DNA of 64,000 nt from assembly GCA_036497565.1 (NCBI GenBank), contig DASXJE010000177.1, positions 1-64,000 on the forward strand. The letters are read 5' to 3'. The stretch comes from Mycobacteriales bacterium. Its GTDB lineage: Bacteria > Actinomycetota > Actinomycetes > Mycobacteriales > QHCD01. Position 1 is the stretch's first letter, and every line of letters starts with the position of its first letter. The position numbers were made by a program, and so were the translations under genes. Under the pieces are notes generated by a model. The model worked only from the letters and a program-made list of their open reading frames with translations. It did no database searches and was not told the origin of the DNA. Positions 45,821 through 54,149 of the stretch are shown here, one piece after another.

Positions 45821-46876
45821 TCATGGCGCCTGGAGCAGCCCGGCGTAGAGGGTCAACCCCGGTCCGAATGCCATGGCGACGACGGTCCGGGCCCGTCGCT
45901 GCCGCAGCGCCTCGAGCACCAGCAGGACGGTCGGCGACGAGCAGTTGCCGTAGCCGCGCAGCACGTCGTAGGACGGCTCCAGCGCGGCCTCCGTCAGCCC
46001 GAGGCTGGTGCCGACGGCCTCGAGAATCCGCCGGCCGCCGGGATGCACCGCCCACCCGTCGACGTCGCCGTACCCCAGTCCGTGCGCGGCCAGCAACTCC
46101 TCGACCACCGAGCCGACGTGGCGGGCCAGCACACTCGGAACGCGGGGGGACAGGCCCATCCGGAACCCCTGATCGGTGACGTCCCAGGTCATGTGGTCGG
46201 CGGTGGCGACGTCGGTGCGGGCGGCCATGTCGAGCATCCGCAGACCTGGCCCGTCACCCGGTTGGACGACGACCGCGGCCGCGGCATCACCGAACAGCGC
46301 ATGGGTGACCACCTGGTCCATGCCCGTGGTCGGCGGCTGCAGATGCAGGCTGGTCAGCTCCAGGCACAGCAGCACGGCCGGCCGGCGCCGCGAGGCGACG
46401 TAATCGGCCACCGCGGCGAGCCCCGGCAGCGCGGCGTAGCAGCCCATGTGCCCCACCAGGAGCCGTTGCAGATCCGCCCGCATTCCGAGGTCGCGGGCCA
46501 GCAGGATGTCCAGGCCCGGCGTGGCGTAGCCGGTGCAGGTCGCGACCGCGAACAGGCCGACGTCGTCCGCGGCGACACCGGCATCGGCCAGCGCTGCCCC
46601 CACGGCCGACTTGCCCAGCGGCATCGCCTCGGCCAGGTAGCGGCGCATGCGAGCTTCGGTGCCCCAGTCGGAGATGTCCTCCACCGACGGGTTGACGACG
46701 GTGTGCCGGGTATCCACGCCTGACGAGGCGAACACCCGCTCGGCGGACCGGACCCCGGCGTAGCGGTCGGCGAAGAACCCCTTCCACAGGTCGGGTTGCC
46801 CGACCGGCGCGGGGACGGCGTGCCCGAGGCCGGTTACGCGCACCGGGGTGGTCCATCCGCTCGTGCTCGGGCTCAC
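45821..46876 (-). CDS. Type III polyketide synthase
   Basis: 351 residues; GTG 46876 overlaps the upstream flavoprotein stop (GTGA). The chalcone/stilbene-synthase fold has its catalytic triad: Cys146 in GHMGCYAALPG, His278 in GWAVHPGGRRIL and Asn (~311) in YGNCSSPTVL. TCTGYATPGLDILLARDLGM is also typical. The enzyme condenses a starter CoA ester with malonyl-CoA to a resorcinol, pyrone or quinone precursor. The operon adds a methyltransferase and a flavoprotein, as in alkylresorcinol/phenolic-lipid pathways; the actual product is unknown. Confidence 0.93.
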   Translation of the reverse strand: MSPSTSGWTTPVRVTGLGHAVPAPVGQPDLWKGFFADRYAGVRSAERVFASSGVDTRHTVVNPSVEDISDWGTEARMRRYLAEAMPLGKSAVGAALADAGVAADDVGLFAVATCTGYATPGLDILLARDLGMRADLQRLLVGHMGCYAALPGLAAVADYVASRRRPAVLLCLELTSLHLQPPTTGMDQVVTHALFGDAAAAVVVQPGDGPGLRMLDMAARTDVATADHMTWDVTDQGFRMGLSPRVPSVLARHVGSVVEELLAAHGLGYGDVDGWAVHPGGRRILEAVGTSLGLTEAALEPSYDVLRGYGNCSSPTVLLVLEALRQRRARTVVAMAFGPGLTLYAGLLQAP

Positions 46877-48066
46877 CACCGGGCGACGTCCGCGTCGGCG
46901 TGGGGATCGAGGCCGAGCGTGGCGGCACCCAGCCAGTCGGCGCACACGTCGCTGGTGGCCGGTTGCAGTGATCCGCAGCGGGCGTCGCGGTAGAGCCGTT
47001 CGAGCGGATGCCCGCGGCGGGTGGCCGAGGTGCCGGCCGCCTCCAGCATCGACGCGGCGACCTCCATCGCGGTCTCGCCGGCCAGGAGCTTCGCCCGCCA
47101 CACCCAGTGGTTGGTCTCCGGCTGTCCCGGCTCGGCATCGACCCGGCGGGCCGTCTCGCGGACGGCGAGCCTGGTCGCGGCCACCCGCGCCTCGGCCCGG
47201 CCGACCCGGGCCCGCACCGCGGGCAGCCGCGCGAGCCCGCGCTCGGTCAGGTGCCGCACGGCCTCGTCGACGCAGGACTGGGCCACCCCGACATAGACGG
47301 CGGCGTAGGAAGCGACCAGCCACTGCGGCATGACCTGCGCGATCAGCAGCGTCAGTCCCTCGACCCCGCCCAGCAGGGTGTCGGCGGGGACGACGACGTC
47401 GAGGTGCAGGTCCTGGCTCGCCGTCGCCCGCATGCCGAGCGAATTCCAGGTCTCCTCGACGGTCAGGCCCGGTCCGGCCGGCACCAGGAAGTAGGAGACC
47501 CGCGGCGGGTCGACGTCCCGCTCGCGCGCCGCGACGAGGTAGCCGTCGGCGTGTCCGGCGCCGGAGACGAACGCCTTCGCCCCGACGATGCGGTAGCCGC
47601 CGTCGACCGCCTCGTAGGTCGTGGTGATCTTCGACAGCCGGCTGCCGGCGCCGCGCTCGCTCATCGCGACGGCGTACAGGGCGCCGTCGCGGGCCCGCGC
47701 CAGCGCGCGGTCGCGGACGTCGAGGTAGCTGTCCGGGACACCGAGGGCGTGCAGCACCTCGTCGGGGGTCAGCGCCAGCGCACCGGTCACCGACGCGTGC
47801 ATGTTGTAGATCAATGCGGTGGCGCCGGCACCGTGGGCGAGCGCCATCGCCACCTCGGCGTAGTCGGCGAAACCCGCGCCCGGACCACCGAGCCGGGTCG
47901 GCACCATCAGGCCCAGCAGTCCCCGCGCGCGCAGGTCGTCGAAGTCGGCAGCCGGGAACGCCCCCGGCCCGTCGTGCTCGGCGGCCCGCGCGGCGAGCGC
48001 CGGCGCAACCTCCCGAGCGGCCGCGAGCGCGGCCGGGGTGTCCGGGAGCGTCACCGTGTCGGTCAT
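46873..48066 (-). CDS. Acyl-CoA dehydrogenase-family flavoprotein
   Basis: 397 residues, ATG overlapping the methyltransferase stop (ATGA). The acyl-CoA dehydrogenase layout is clear: helical N-domain, FAD beta-domain (VAMSERGAGSRLSKITTTYE, FVSGAGHADGYLV), and a C-terminal helical domain ending GHPLERLYRDARCGSLQP. I cannot place the catalytic glutamate, so it may be either a dehydrogenase or a flavin monooxygenase of the same fold. It may desaturate or hydroxylate the polyketide or its acyl starter. Confidence 0.88.
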   Translation of the reverse strand: MTDTVTLPDTPAALAAAREVAPALAARAAEHDGPGAFPAADFDDLRARGLLGLMVPTRLGGPGAGFADYAEVAMALAHGAGATALIYNMHASVTGALALTPDEVLHALGVPDSYLDVRDRALARARDGALYAVAMSERGAGSRLSKITTTYEAVDGGYRIVGAKAFVSGAGHADGYLVAARERDVDPPRVSYFLVPAGPGLTVEETWNSLGMRATASQDLHLDVVVPADTLLGGVEGLTLLIAQVMPQWLVASYAAVYVGVAQSCVDEAVRHLTERGLARLPAVRARVGRAEARVAATRLAVRETARRVDAEPGQPETNHWVWRAKLLAGETAMEVAASMLEAAGTSATRRGHPLERLYRDARCGSLQPATSDVCADWLGAATLGLDPHADADVARW

Positions 48067-48797
48067 CGACTCTCCTTCACGCCAGAGGCCTTCACGCCGG
48101 AAGCCTGGAACAGCACGGACGTCGTCCTGGTCGGCACCATCGCGACGTCGTCGCTCCGGCGGCGTAACCAGCGGACCGCGTCCGGAACCGACGGTCGCAG
48201 CCCACGCAGCTGCAGCGGTACGCCGTGCCGCGCACATTCGGCCTGCAGGGCCCGGCGGTCGACGAACAACGCAGGATCGTGGATGCCTGGTGGGGCGGCG
48301 CCGGGAATCCGTTCGGCCACCGTGACCACGAGGAACCGGGCCAGCGCGGTGCGGGCGACGGTGTCGATGACCAGCGTGCCGCCCGGCCGCAGCACCCGGC
48401 ACGCCTCGCCGACGACGCCCGCGACGTCACGGACGTGCTCGAGGATCTCGCCGGCCGACACCACGTCCGCCGCCTCGTCGGGCAACGGCAGCGAGCGGAC
48501 GTCGGCACACACCGGGAGCACGTCGTGCGAGCGGGCCACCTTCAATGCGCTCGGGGTCAGGTCGATGCCGACGTGCCGGTATCCGCGGCCGGTGACGTGG
48601 CGGGCGAGCAGGCCGCCGCCGCACGCGAGGTCGACCAGGACGGCCCCCGGTCGCCGGGCGGGCGGGATCAGCGCGGCCCGTGCGGCGGCGATCCAATTCA
48701 GCATCGCGAGCTGCCCGTGCGGCTGCCACCACTGGTCGACCAGGTCGTCGTACTGTCCCGGGTCGTTGCGGGGTCGTGCCGGTCGAGTGATCGCCAC
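48063..48797 (-). CDS. SAM-dependent methyltransferase, UbiG-like
   Basis: 244 residues from GTG 48797. The N-terminal YDDLVDQWWQPHGQLAMLNW strongly recalls UbiG-type O-methyltransferases of quinone synthesis. The SAM motif VDLACGGGLLARHVTGRG and GEILEHVRDV, EACRVLRPGGTLVIDT follow. The last residues, ASGVKASGVKESR, come from an in-frame 15-bp direct repeat (near 48071-48106). It is coupled to the flavoprotein and polyketide synthase and probably methylates a phenolic hydroxyl. Confidence 0.9.
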   Translation of the reverse strand: MAITRPARPRNDPGQYDDLVDQWWQPHGQLAMLNWIAAARAALIPPARRPGAVLVDLACGGGLLARHVTGRGYRHVGIDLTPSALKVARSHDVLPVCADVRSLPLPDEAADVVSAGEILEHVRDVAGVVGEACRVLRPGGTLVIDTVARTALARFLVVTVAERIPGAAPPGIHDPALFVDRRALQAECARHGVPLQLRGLRPSVPDAVRWLRRRSDDVAMVPTRTTSVLFQASGVKASGVKESR

Positions 48798-48821
48798 GCC
48801 GCCCAGCGTTTCACAACGGTG

Positions 48822-49316
48822 TCATGTCTGTCCGTCAACGTCCTGCGCCCGAGCCAGCGTGGCGGACCGGGGGACCCAGTCGGCGAGTCGCACCGGAGTC
48901 CCGTCGCGGGCGATCACGGCGAGCACTTCCGGGTCGTCATCGACCACCAATGCGACCGGTGCGATGTCCCGCAGCGTCGCCAACAGTTCGGACTTGACCA
49001 CCGGGGCCGGCCGGAAGTCCTCGTCGGCCCGCATGGCCATGGGTCCCTCGGGCAGGCCGTGCCGGGCCAGCCAGACTTCGGTGAGCCGGCGCAGCCGTTC
49101 GTGCCGGCCGGTGAACCACGCAACGTCGTACGTCGCGGCGAGTTCGTGGACCAGGGTCACCCCGACGGCAAGCGCCGGATCGTCATCGGCCGCGGCGAAG
49201 AACTCCGGCCACCGGCGCGGCCGGCGCTCGAGGTGGTGCAGGCGGTGGCGGACGTCGGCGACGACCCCGTCGATGTCGATTACGGCGAGTGCACGCCGCT
49301 GCCCCCCGGACCCCAC
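48822..49316 (-). CDS. HAD-superfamily hydrolase
   Basis: 164 residues from GTG 49316; the ribosome site is weak. HAD motifs are visible: VIDIDGVVADVRHRL (DxDG nucleophile), WFTGRHERL (motif II with Thr), Lys in VVKSELLATL, and VALVVDDDPEVL (motif IV). The size and motif set resemble polynucleotide-kinase-type 3' phosphatases and small nucleotidases. It lies 24 bp before the methyltransferase, so it may be the first gene of the polyketide operon, though a direct role there is not obvious. Confidence 0.82.
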   Translation of the reverse strand: MGSGGQRRALAVIDIDGVVADVRHRLHHLERRPRRWPEFFAAADDDPALAVGVTLVHELAATYDVAWFTGRHERLRRLTEVWLARHGLPEGPMAMRADEDFRPAPVVKSELLATLRDIAPVALVVDDDPEVLAVIARDGTPVRLADWVPRSATLARAQDVDGQT

Positions 49317-49383
49317 CGGGCAAGTCTGCGGGGTGGGGAGGACCGGTGTCGAGCCGCCGCGACGGGGCCGGACGGGTGAAGAG

Positions 49384-49421
49384 GTTAGACCTGCTAACGA
49401 TGTGCGGTTAGAATCGCTAAC
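49384..49421 (+). promoter_or_regulatory. Twin operator on the ABC exporter promoter
   Basis: GTTAG-ACCTG-CTAAC (49384-49398) and GTTAG-AATCG-CTAAC (49407-49421) are two 15-bp palindromes 23 bp apart. Each is followed by GATG. TTAGAC (49385-49390) and TAGAAT (49409-49414) lie 18 bp apart as -35 and -10 inside the two operators. The predicted start site falls on or beside ATG 49423, so the mRNA is probably leaderless. Confidence 0.65.
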
Positions 49422-49422
49422 G

Positions 49423-52400
49423 ATGATGGCGGCGACGCAGGCCCGTGGCGACGATCGGGCGGTGGACGAAGTGCCGGCGGCCGGATGGCTACGCCGGCTG
49501 GTCGGCTATTGCATGCGCTACCGGAGGCTGGTCATTCTCGCCTTCGGTGGGGCGCTGCTCGGTACGGCGCTGACCGCCGTCACCCCGCTCATCGTCCGGC
49601 AGGTCGTCGACGACGTGATCCTCACCCACACCGAGCCGCTGCTGCCGTGGGTGATCGCTTTGTTCGCCGCAGGTGTGCTCCGGTTCGGCTCGGGCTACGT
49701 CCGTCGTTACCTCGGTGGCCGGTTGAGCCTCGACGTGCAGTACGACATGCGCACCGAGGTGTTCGCGGCGTTGCAGCGGCTGGACGGGGCCAAGCAGGAC
49801 GACCTGCAGACCGGTCAGGTCGTCAGCCGCGCGATCTCCGACATCACCCTCGTGCAGGGTCTGCTCGGCATGTTGCCGATCATGTCCGGCAACATCCTGC
49901 TCTTCCTGCTGTCTCTCGTCATCATGCTCTGGCTGTCGCCGCTGCTGACGGTCGTGGCGCTGCTCATCGGCCCGGCGTTGTGGTTCGTCGCCTACCGCAG
50001 CCGCAAGCAACTGTTCCCGGCCAACTGGGACGCCCAGCAGCGGGTCGCTGAGGTCGCTGGTGTCGTCGAGTCGGCGGTCACCGGCGTACGGGTCGTCAAG
50101 GGCTTCGGCCAGGAGCAGCGCGAGCTCGAGACACTCGAGGACAGTGCACGCAGTCTGTTCGCCGGCCGCATGCGTGCGGTCCGGCTGACCAGCAAATTCA
50201 ATCCGGCACTGCAGGCGGTGCCCGCGCTCGGCCAGGTCGGCGTACTGGCGCTGGGCGGCTGGTTGGCCTACCACGGCAACATCACCCTGGGCACGTTCCT
50301 CGCCTTCTCGACCTATCTAAGCTCGCTGGTCTCGCCGGTGCGGATGCTCGCCGGCCTGCTCACCGTCGGCCAGCAGGCCCGGGCCGGCGTGGTCCGGGTG
50401 TTCGAGATCATCGACTCCCAGCCGACCGTGACCGACGCACCGGATGCGATCGAGATGGCCGCGGGCCCGGCGGGGGTGCAGCTCGAGGACGTGACCTTCG
50501 GCTACGTGCGGTCCCGGCCGGTCCTCGAAGGCGTCAACCTGCAGGTGGAGCCCGGCGAGACGTTGGCCCTGGTCGGCGGCACCGGCTCGGGCAAGTCGAC
50601 GGTGTCGCTGCTCCTGCCGCGCTTCTACGACGTCCAGCGTGGCGCGGTGCGGGTCGGCGGTCACGACATCCGCGACGTGACGATGTCGTCGCTGCGGTCG
50701 CGGATCGGCGTGGTCTTCGAGGACAGCTTCCTCTTCTCCGACAGCGTGCGCGCCAACATCGCCTACGGCCACCCCGAGGCGACCGAGGCGCAGGTCGTCG
50801 CGGCCGCGGAGGCCGCCGAGGCGGACGGTTTCATCCGCGACCTACCGGCCGGCTACGACACCGTCGTCGGCGAGCAGGGCCTGACCCTCTCCGGCGGCCA
50901 GCGGCAGCGGGTGGCGTTGGCCCGCGCGCTGCTGACTGACCCGCAGGTGCTGCTGCTGGACGACGCGACCTCCGCCGTCGACGCCCGCATCGAGGCCGAG
51001 ATCCACGCCACCTTGCGCCGGGTGATGCGGGGCCGCACCACGCTGCTGATCGCCCACCGACGCAGCACGCTGTCTCTCGCCGACCGGATCGCCGTCCTGG
51101 AGGAGGGGCGCATCATCGACGTCGGCACGCACAGCGAGCTGCTCGTCCGGTGCCCGCTCTACCGCCTCCTGCTCGCCGGACCCGGGGACGACGTCGAGGG
51201 CATCGACGCCGGTGAGCTGCCCGGAACGACGGAGACCGTCGATATCGTCGACGACGCCCCGGCCGGGGTCACACCCGCGCTGTGGCGCGACACCGAAGGC
51301 CCGGTCCGGGCGGACGTACCGCTCGCCGTGGCCGCGACGGTGCCCGGGCTCCGTGGCCGAGGCGGGGGCGGCGGTGGTGGTGGCGGCGGGCCGGGCGGGA
51401 TGTTCGCCTCGCTGCCGGCCACACCGGAGCTGCTCGAGCAGGTCGCCGCGCTGCGGCCGGCCACCGACCGTCCCGAAGTCGACGCGGAGGACGCCCGCCG
51501 GCCCGACCCGGACTTCAACCTGGGCCACCTGCTGCGCCCGTTCCGCAGGGGTCTGCTGCTCGGTCTGCTGCTGGTGGCGCTCGACGCGGTCGCGCAGCTC
51601 GTCCTGCCGGCGCTGATCCGTGGCGGCGTCGACAACGGTGTCACCGATCACGTGGGCAGCGCTCTGGTCACGACGTCGGTGATCGCGCTGATGGTCGTGC
51701 TGGCCGACTGGGTCGTGAGCGTGTGGCAGACCCAGGTCACCGGCCGCACCGGCGAACGCATGCTCTACACCTTGCGGGTCAAGCTCTTCGCGCACCTGCA
51801 ACGGCTGGGTCTGGACTTCTACGAGCGCGAGCTCGGCGGCCGGATCATGACCCGGATGACGACCGACGTCGACGCGCTCTCGACGTTCATCCAGACCGGG
51901 TTGGCGACTGCGGTGGTCAGCCTGTCGTTGTTCGTCGGCGTACTCATCGCGTTGTTCATTCTCGACGTCGGCCTGGCGCTGGTCGTGATGACGATCCTGC
52001 CGGTGCTCATCATCGCGACGCTGATCTTCCGGTCCAAGTCCTCGGTCGCCTACGCCGACGCCCGCGAGAAGGTCGGAATCGTCAACGCCGACCTGCAGGA
52101 AAACGTCGCCGGCGTACGCGTCACCCAGGCCTTCCGGCGGGAGGGGCACAACAACGCGAAGTTCGAACGGGTCAGCGACGACTACCGGGTCTCCCGGCTG
52201 CGCGCACAGCGCTACATCGCCATCTATTTCCCGTTCGTGGAGTTCCTCAGCGAGGTGGCGACCGCGCTGGTGCTGGCCGCCGGCGCGTCCCGGGTTTCCC
52301 ACGGCACCTTGTCCGCCGGTGCACTGATCGCGTTCCTGCTCTACGTCAACATGTTCTTCTCGCCGGTGCAGCAGCTGTCCCAGGTCTTCGACGGCTACCA

Positions 52401-53253
52401 GCAGGCGGCCGTGGGACTGCGCCGGGTCCGTGATCTGCTGCGCATCCCGACGTCGACACCGCAGCCCGCGGAGCCGCAACCGGTCGAGCAGCTGTCCGGT
52501 GAGATCCTCTTCGACGGGGTGCACTTCGCCTACTCCGGTGCGGAGACCGAGGCGCTGTCCGACATCCAGCTGCGGATCGCGCCGGGGGAGACCGTGGCGC
52601 TGGTGGGAGAGACGGGCGCAGGCAAGTCGAGCGTGGTCAAGCTGCTGGCCCGCTTCTACGACCCGACCGAGGGCGCCGTGCGGGTCGACAGCCACGATCT
52701 ACGTGACCTCGATCTCCCCGGTTACCGGCACCGGCTGGGGATGGTCCCGCAGGAGGCCTACCTCTTCTCCGGCACGGTGCGCGACGCGATCGCCTACGGC
52801 CGGCCCGCGGCCACCGACGCGGAGGTCGAGGCGGCGGCCCGTCAGGTCGGCGCGCACGACATGATCGCCCGGCTCGCCGGCGGTTACCTGCACTCGGTGG
52901 GCGAGCGTGGTCGGCACCTCTCGGCCGGCCAGCGACAGCTGCTGGCCCTGGCCCGGGCACAACTCGTCGACCCCGACATCCTCATCCTCGACGAGGCGAC
53001 CGCGTCGCTCGACCTGGCCACCGAGGCGGCCGTCACCCGCGCGGCCGACGTACTGGCCCATCGGCGTACGACGATCGTCGTCGCGCACCGGCTCACCACC
53101 GCCGCCCGGGCCGACCGGATCGTGGTACTCGACCACGGGCGGATCGTCGAGGTCGGGTCACAGGACGAACTGTTGGCGCAGGACGGGATCTACGCCCGGC
53201 TATGGCAGTCGTTCATGGGCGACGACGCGGAGCAGGTACCGGCGGCAGGCTGA
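49423..53253 (+). CDS. Single-chain ABC multidrug exporter (TMD-NBD-TMD-NBD)
   Basis: 1276 residues from the first of two ATGs. Half 1: membrane domain ~25-330, Walker A GGTGSGKSTVS (~384), signature LSGGQRQRVALARALL (~489), Walker B VLLLDDATSAVD (~510). A Gly-rich linker (~645-655) leads to half 2: membrane domain ~700-1000, Walker A GETGAGKSSVV (~1061), signature LSAGQRQLLALARAQL, Walker B ILILDEATASLD (~1185). In the first Walker B the catalytic Glu is Asp, so one ATP site is probably degenerate, as in heterodimeric exporters. Layout and size resemble M. tuberculosis Rv0194. Drug or lipid export is the likely job. An in-frame opening upstream to 47008 is not coding. Confidence 0.92.
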   Translation: MMAATQARGDDRAVDEVPAAGWLRRLVGYCMRYRRLVILAFGGALLGTALTAVTPLIVRQVVDDVILTHTEPLLPWVIALFAAGVLRFGSGYVRRYLGGRLSLDVQYDMRTEVFAALQRLDGAKQDDLQTGQVVSRAISDITLVQGLLGMLPIMSGNILLFLLSLVIMLWLSPLLTVVALLIGPALWFVAYRSRKQLFPANWDAQQRVAEVAGVVESAVTGVRVVKGFGQEQRELETLEDSARSLFAGRMRAVRLTSKFNPALQAVPALGQVGVLALGGWLAYHGNITLGTFLAFSTYLSSLVSPVRMLAGLLTVGQQARAGVVRVFEIIDSQPTVTDAPDAIEMAAGPAGVQLEDVTFGYVRSRPVLEGVNLQVEPGETLALVGGTGSGKSTVSLLLPRFYDVQRGAVRVGGHDIRDVTMSSLRSRIGVVFEDSFLFSDSVRANIAYGHPEATEAQVVAAAEAAEADGFIRDLPAGYDTVVGEQGLTLSGGQRQRVALARALLTDPQVLLLDDATSAVDARIEAEIHATLRRVMRGRTTLLIAHRRSTLSLADRIAVLEEGRIIDVGTHSELLVRCPLYRLLLAGPGDDVEGIDAGELPGTTETVDIVDDAPAGVTPALWRDTEGPVRADVPLAVAATVPGLRGRGGGGGGGGGGPGGMFASLPATPELLEQVAALRPATDRPEVDAEDARRPDPDFNLGHLLRPFRRGLLLGLLLVALDAVAQLVLPALIRGGVDNGVTDHVGSALVTTSVIALMVVLADWVVSVWQTQVTGRTGERMLYTLRVKLFAHLQRLGLDFYERELGGRIMTRMTTDVDALSTFIQTGLATAVVSLSLFVGVLIALFILDVGLALVVMTILPVLIIATLIFRSKSSVAYADAREKVGIVNADLQENVAGVRVTQAFRREGHNNAKFERVSDDYRVSRLRAQRYIAIYFPFVEFLSEVATALVLAAGASRVSHGTLSAGALIAFLLYVNMFFSPVQQLSQVFDGYQQAAVGLRRVRDLLRIPTSTPQPAEPQPVEQLSGEILFDGVHFAYSGAETEALSDIQLRIAPGETVALVGETGAGKSSVVKLLARFYDPTEGAVRVDSHDLRDLDLPGYRHRLGMVPQEAYLFSGTVRDAIAYGRPAATDAEVEAAARQVGAHDMIARLAGGYLHSVGERGRHLSAGQRQLLALARAQLVDPDILILDEATASLDLATEAAVTRAADVLAHRRTTIVVAHRLTTAARADRIVVLDHGRIVEVGSQDELLAQDGIYARLWQSFMGDDAEQVPAAG

Positions 53254-53265
53254 GCCTCGCCCGCA

Positions 53266-53589
53266 CTACCGGCGGATCGCGTGGTGGGGCGACAGCGCCA
53301 CCCAGGAGCCGACCAGCAGTCCGACCTGGCAGACGGCGACGATCACGAACCCGGCGGTCAGGTCGGGCGCAGTGGCGAGCCCGGCGACGAGGGTGACGGT
53401 GGCGATCGCCTGCCACGCCATGCACGTCGCGATCCACCAGGACAACGGCCGACGCAGCGCGAGCACCGACAGGACGGCGGTAATCAGGACCCAGCCCAGG
53501 CCGATTCCCGCCAGGGCGGCGGGCGGCGCGACGAGGATCGTGACCGTCTGGATCAACCACAGGCCGGCGACGACATGAACGGGTCGCAT
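53266..53589 (-). CDS. Small polytopic membrane protein, unknown function
   Basis: 107 residues with three or four hydrophobic helices (VVAGLWLIQTVTILVAPPA, LGWVLITAVLSVLAL, ATCMAWQAIATVTLVAGLA, FVIVAVCQVGLLVGSWVAL). The short cytoplasmic ends are basic (LRRPLSWW). I do not recognise the family. It converges on the ABC exporter gene, 12 bp from its stop, and follows soxR on the same strand after 62 bp, so it may be part of the soxR transcript. Confidence 0.65.
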   Translation of the reverse strand: MRPVHVVAGLWLIQTVTILVAPPAALAGIGLGWVLITAVLSVLALRRPLSWWIATCMAWQAIATVTLVAGLATAPDLTAGFVIVAVCQVGLLVGSWVALSPHHAIRR

Positions 53590-53651
53590 GGTCGGCTCAG
53601 ACTAGCCATCCGCACGCACCGGGAACAGCGGTCCCGGTGCGAATCCACGGG

Positions 53652-54104
53652 TCATGCCCGATCGGGCAGCAGCGCGGTGACTCCGGCGCCGCGGGCGGCG
53701 AGGACGTCGTCGGTGTTGCTGAGCGAGCAGGTCCGCAGCGACAGGCAGCCGCAGCCGATGCAACTCGTCAACTGGTCGCGCAGGCGCTGCAGCGTCGTGA
53801 TCCGGGCCTCCAACTCCGACTGCCAGGAGCGGGACAGCCGCCGCCAGTCGGCCCGGGTCGGGGTCCGGTCGGCCGGGAGAGTCGCCAGCGCCGTACGGAT
53901 CTCCTCCAGGGTCAACCCGACCCGCTGCGCCGCCCGGATGAACGCCACCCGCCGCAGGGTGGACCGGGCGTAGCGACGCTGATTGCCGGCGGTGCGCTCG
54001 GCGGAGACCAACCCGGCCTGCTCGTAGAACCGCAGCGCACTCGGCCGGACACCGCTGCGCGCGGCAAGCTCCCCGATCGTCAGGTGATGCGGCAATGCGG
54101 GCAT
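53652..54104 (-). CDS. soxR: Redox-sensing regulator SoxR
   Basis: 150 residues. The MerR-type winged helix is at the N-terminus (LTIGELAARSGVRPSALRFY, GNQRRYARSTLRRVAFI). The [2Fe-2S] cluster motif CIGCGCLSLRTC gives Cys115, Cys118, Cys120 and Cys126, all present. SoxR bends promoter DNA when its cluster is oxidised by redox-cycling compounds. In actinomycetes SoxR usually controls genes for small molecule transport or modification. A SoxR-type box lies in the gap to the divergent transketolase genes. Confidence 0.94.
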   Translation of the reverse strand: MPALPHHLTIGELAARSGVRPSALRFYEQAGLVSAERTAGNQRRYARSTLRRVAFIRAAQRVGLTLEEIRTALATLPADRTPTRADWRRLSRSWQSELEARITTLQRLRDQLTSCIGCGCLSLRTCSLSNTDDVLAARGAGVTALLPDRA

Positions 54105-54120
54105 CGTCCCACCTCAGCTG

Positions 54121-54149
54121 TTGACTTCAACATTGGTTGAAGTTACAGC
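54121..54149 (+). promoter_or_regulatory. SoxR-type operator and promoter
   Basis: The dyad ACTTCAAC-ATTG-GTTGAAGT (54124-54143) has perfect 8-bp arms. It begins within the -35 TTGACT (54121-54126) and ends at the -10 TACAGC (54144-54149), a 17-bp spacing. A dyad filling the spacer is the normal MerR/SoxR layout, although most MerR targets have 19-bp spacers. Transcription would start at or within the transketolase start codons. Confidence 0.65.

Noticed and set aside
47008-49422. In-frame upstream extension of the ABC exporter (about 800 codons)
   Set aside because: It runs antisense to the flavoprotein, methyltransferase and HAD genes. The exporter starts at ATG 49423, just after its promoter and operators.
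50842-52695. 617-codon minus-strand frame inside the ABC exporter
   Set aside because: Shadow of the exporter; no domain or start signal, and the composition is that of antisense translation.
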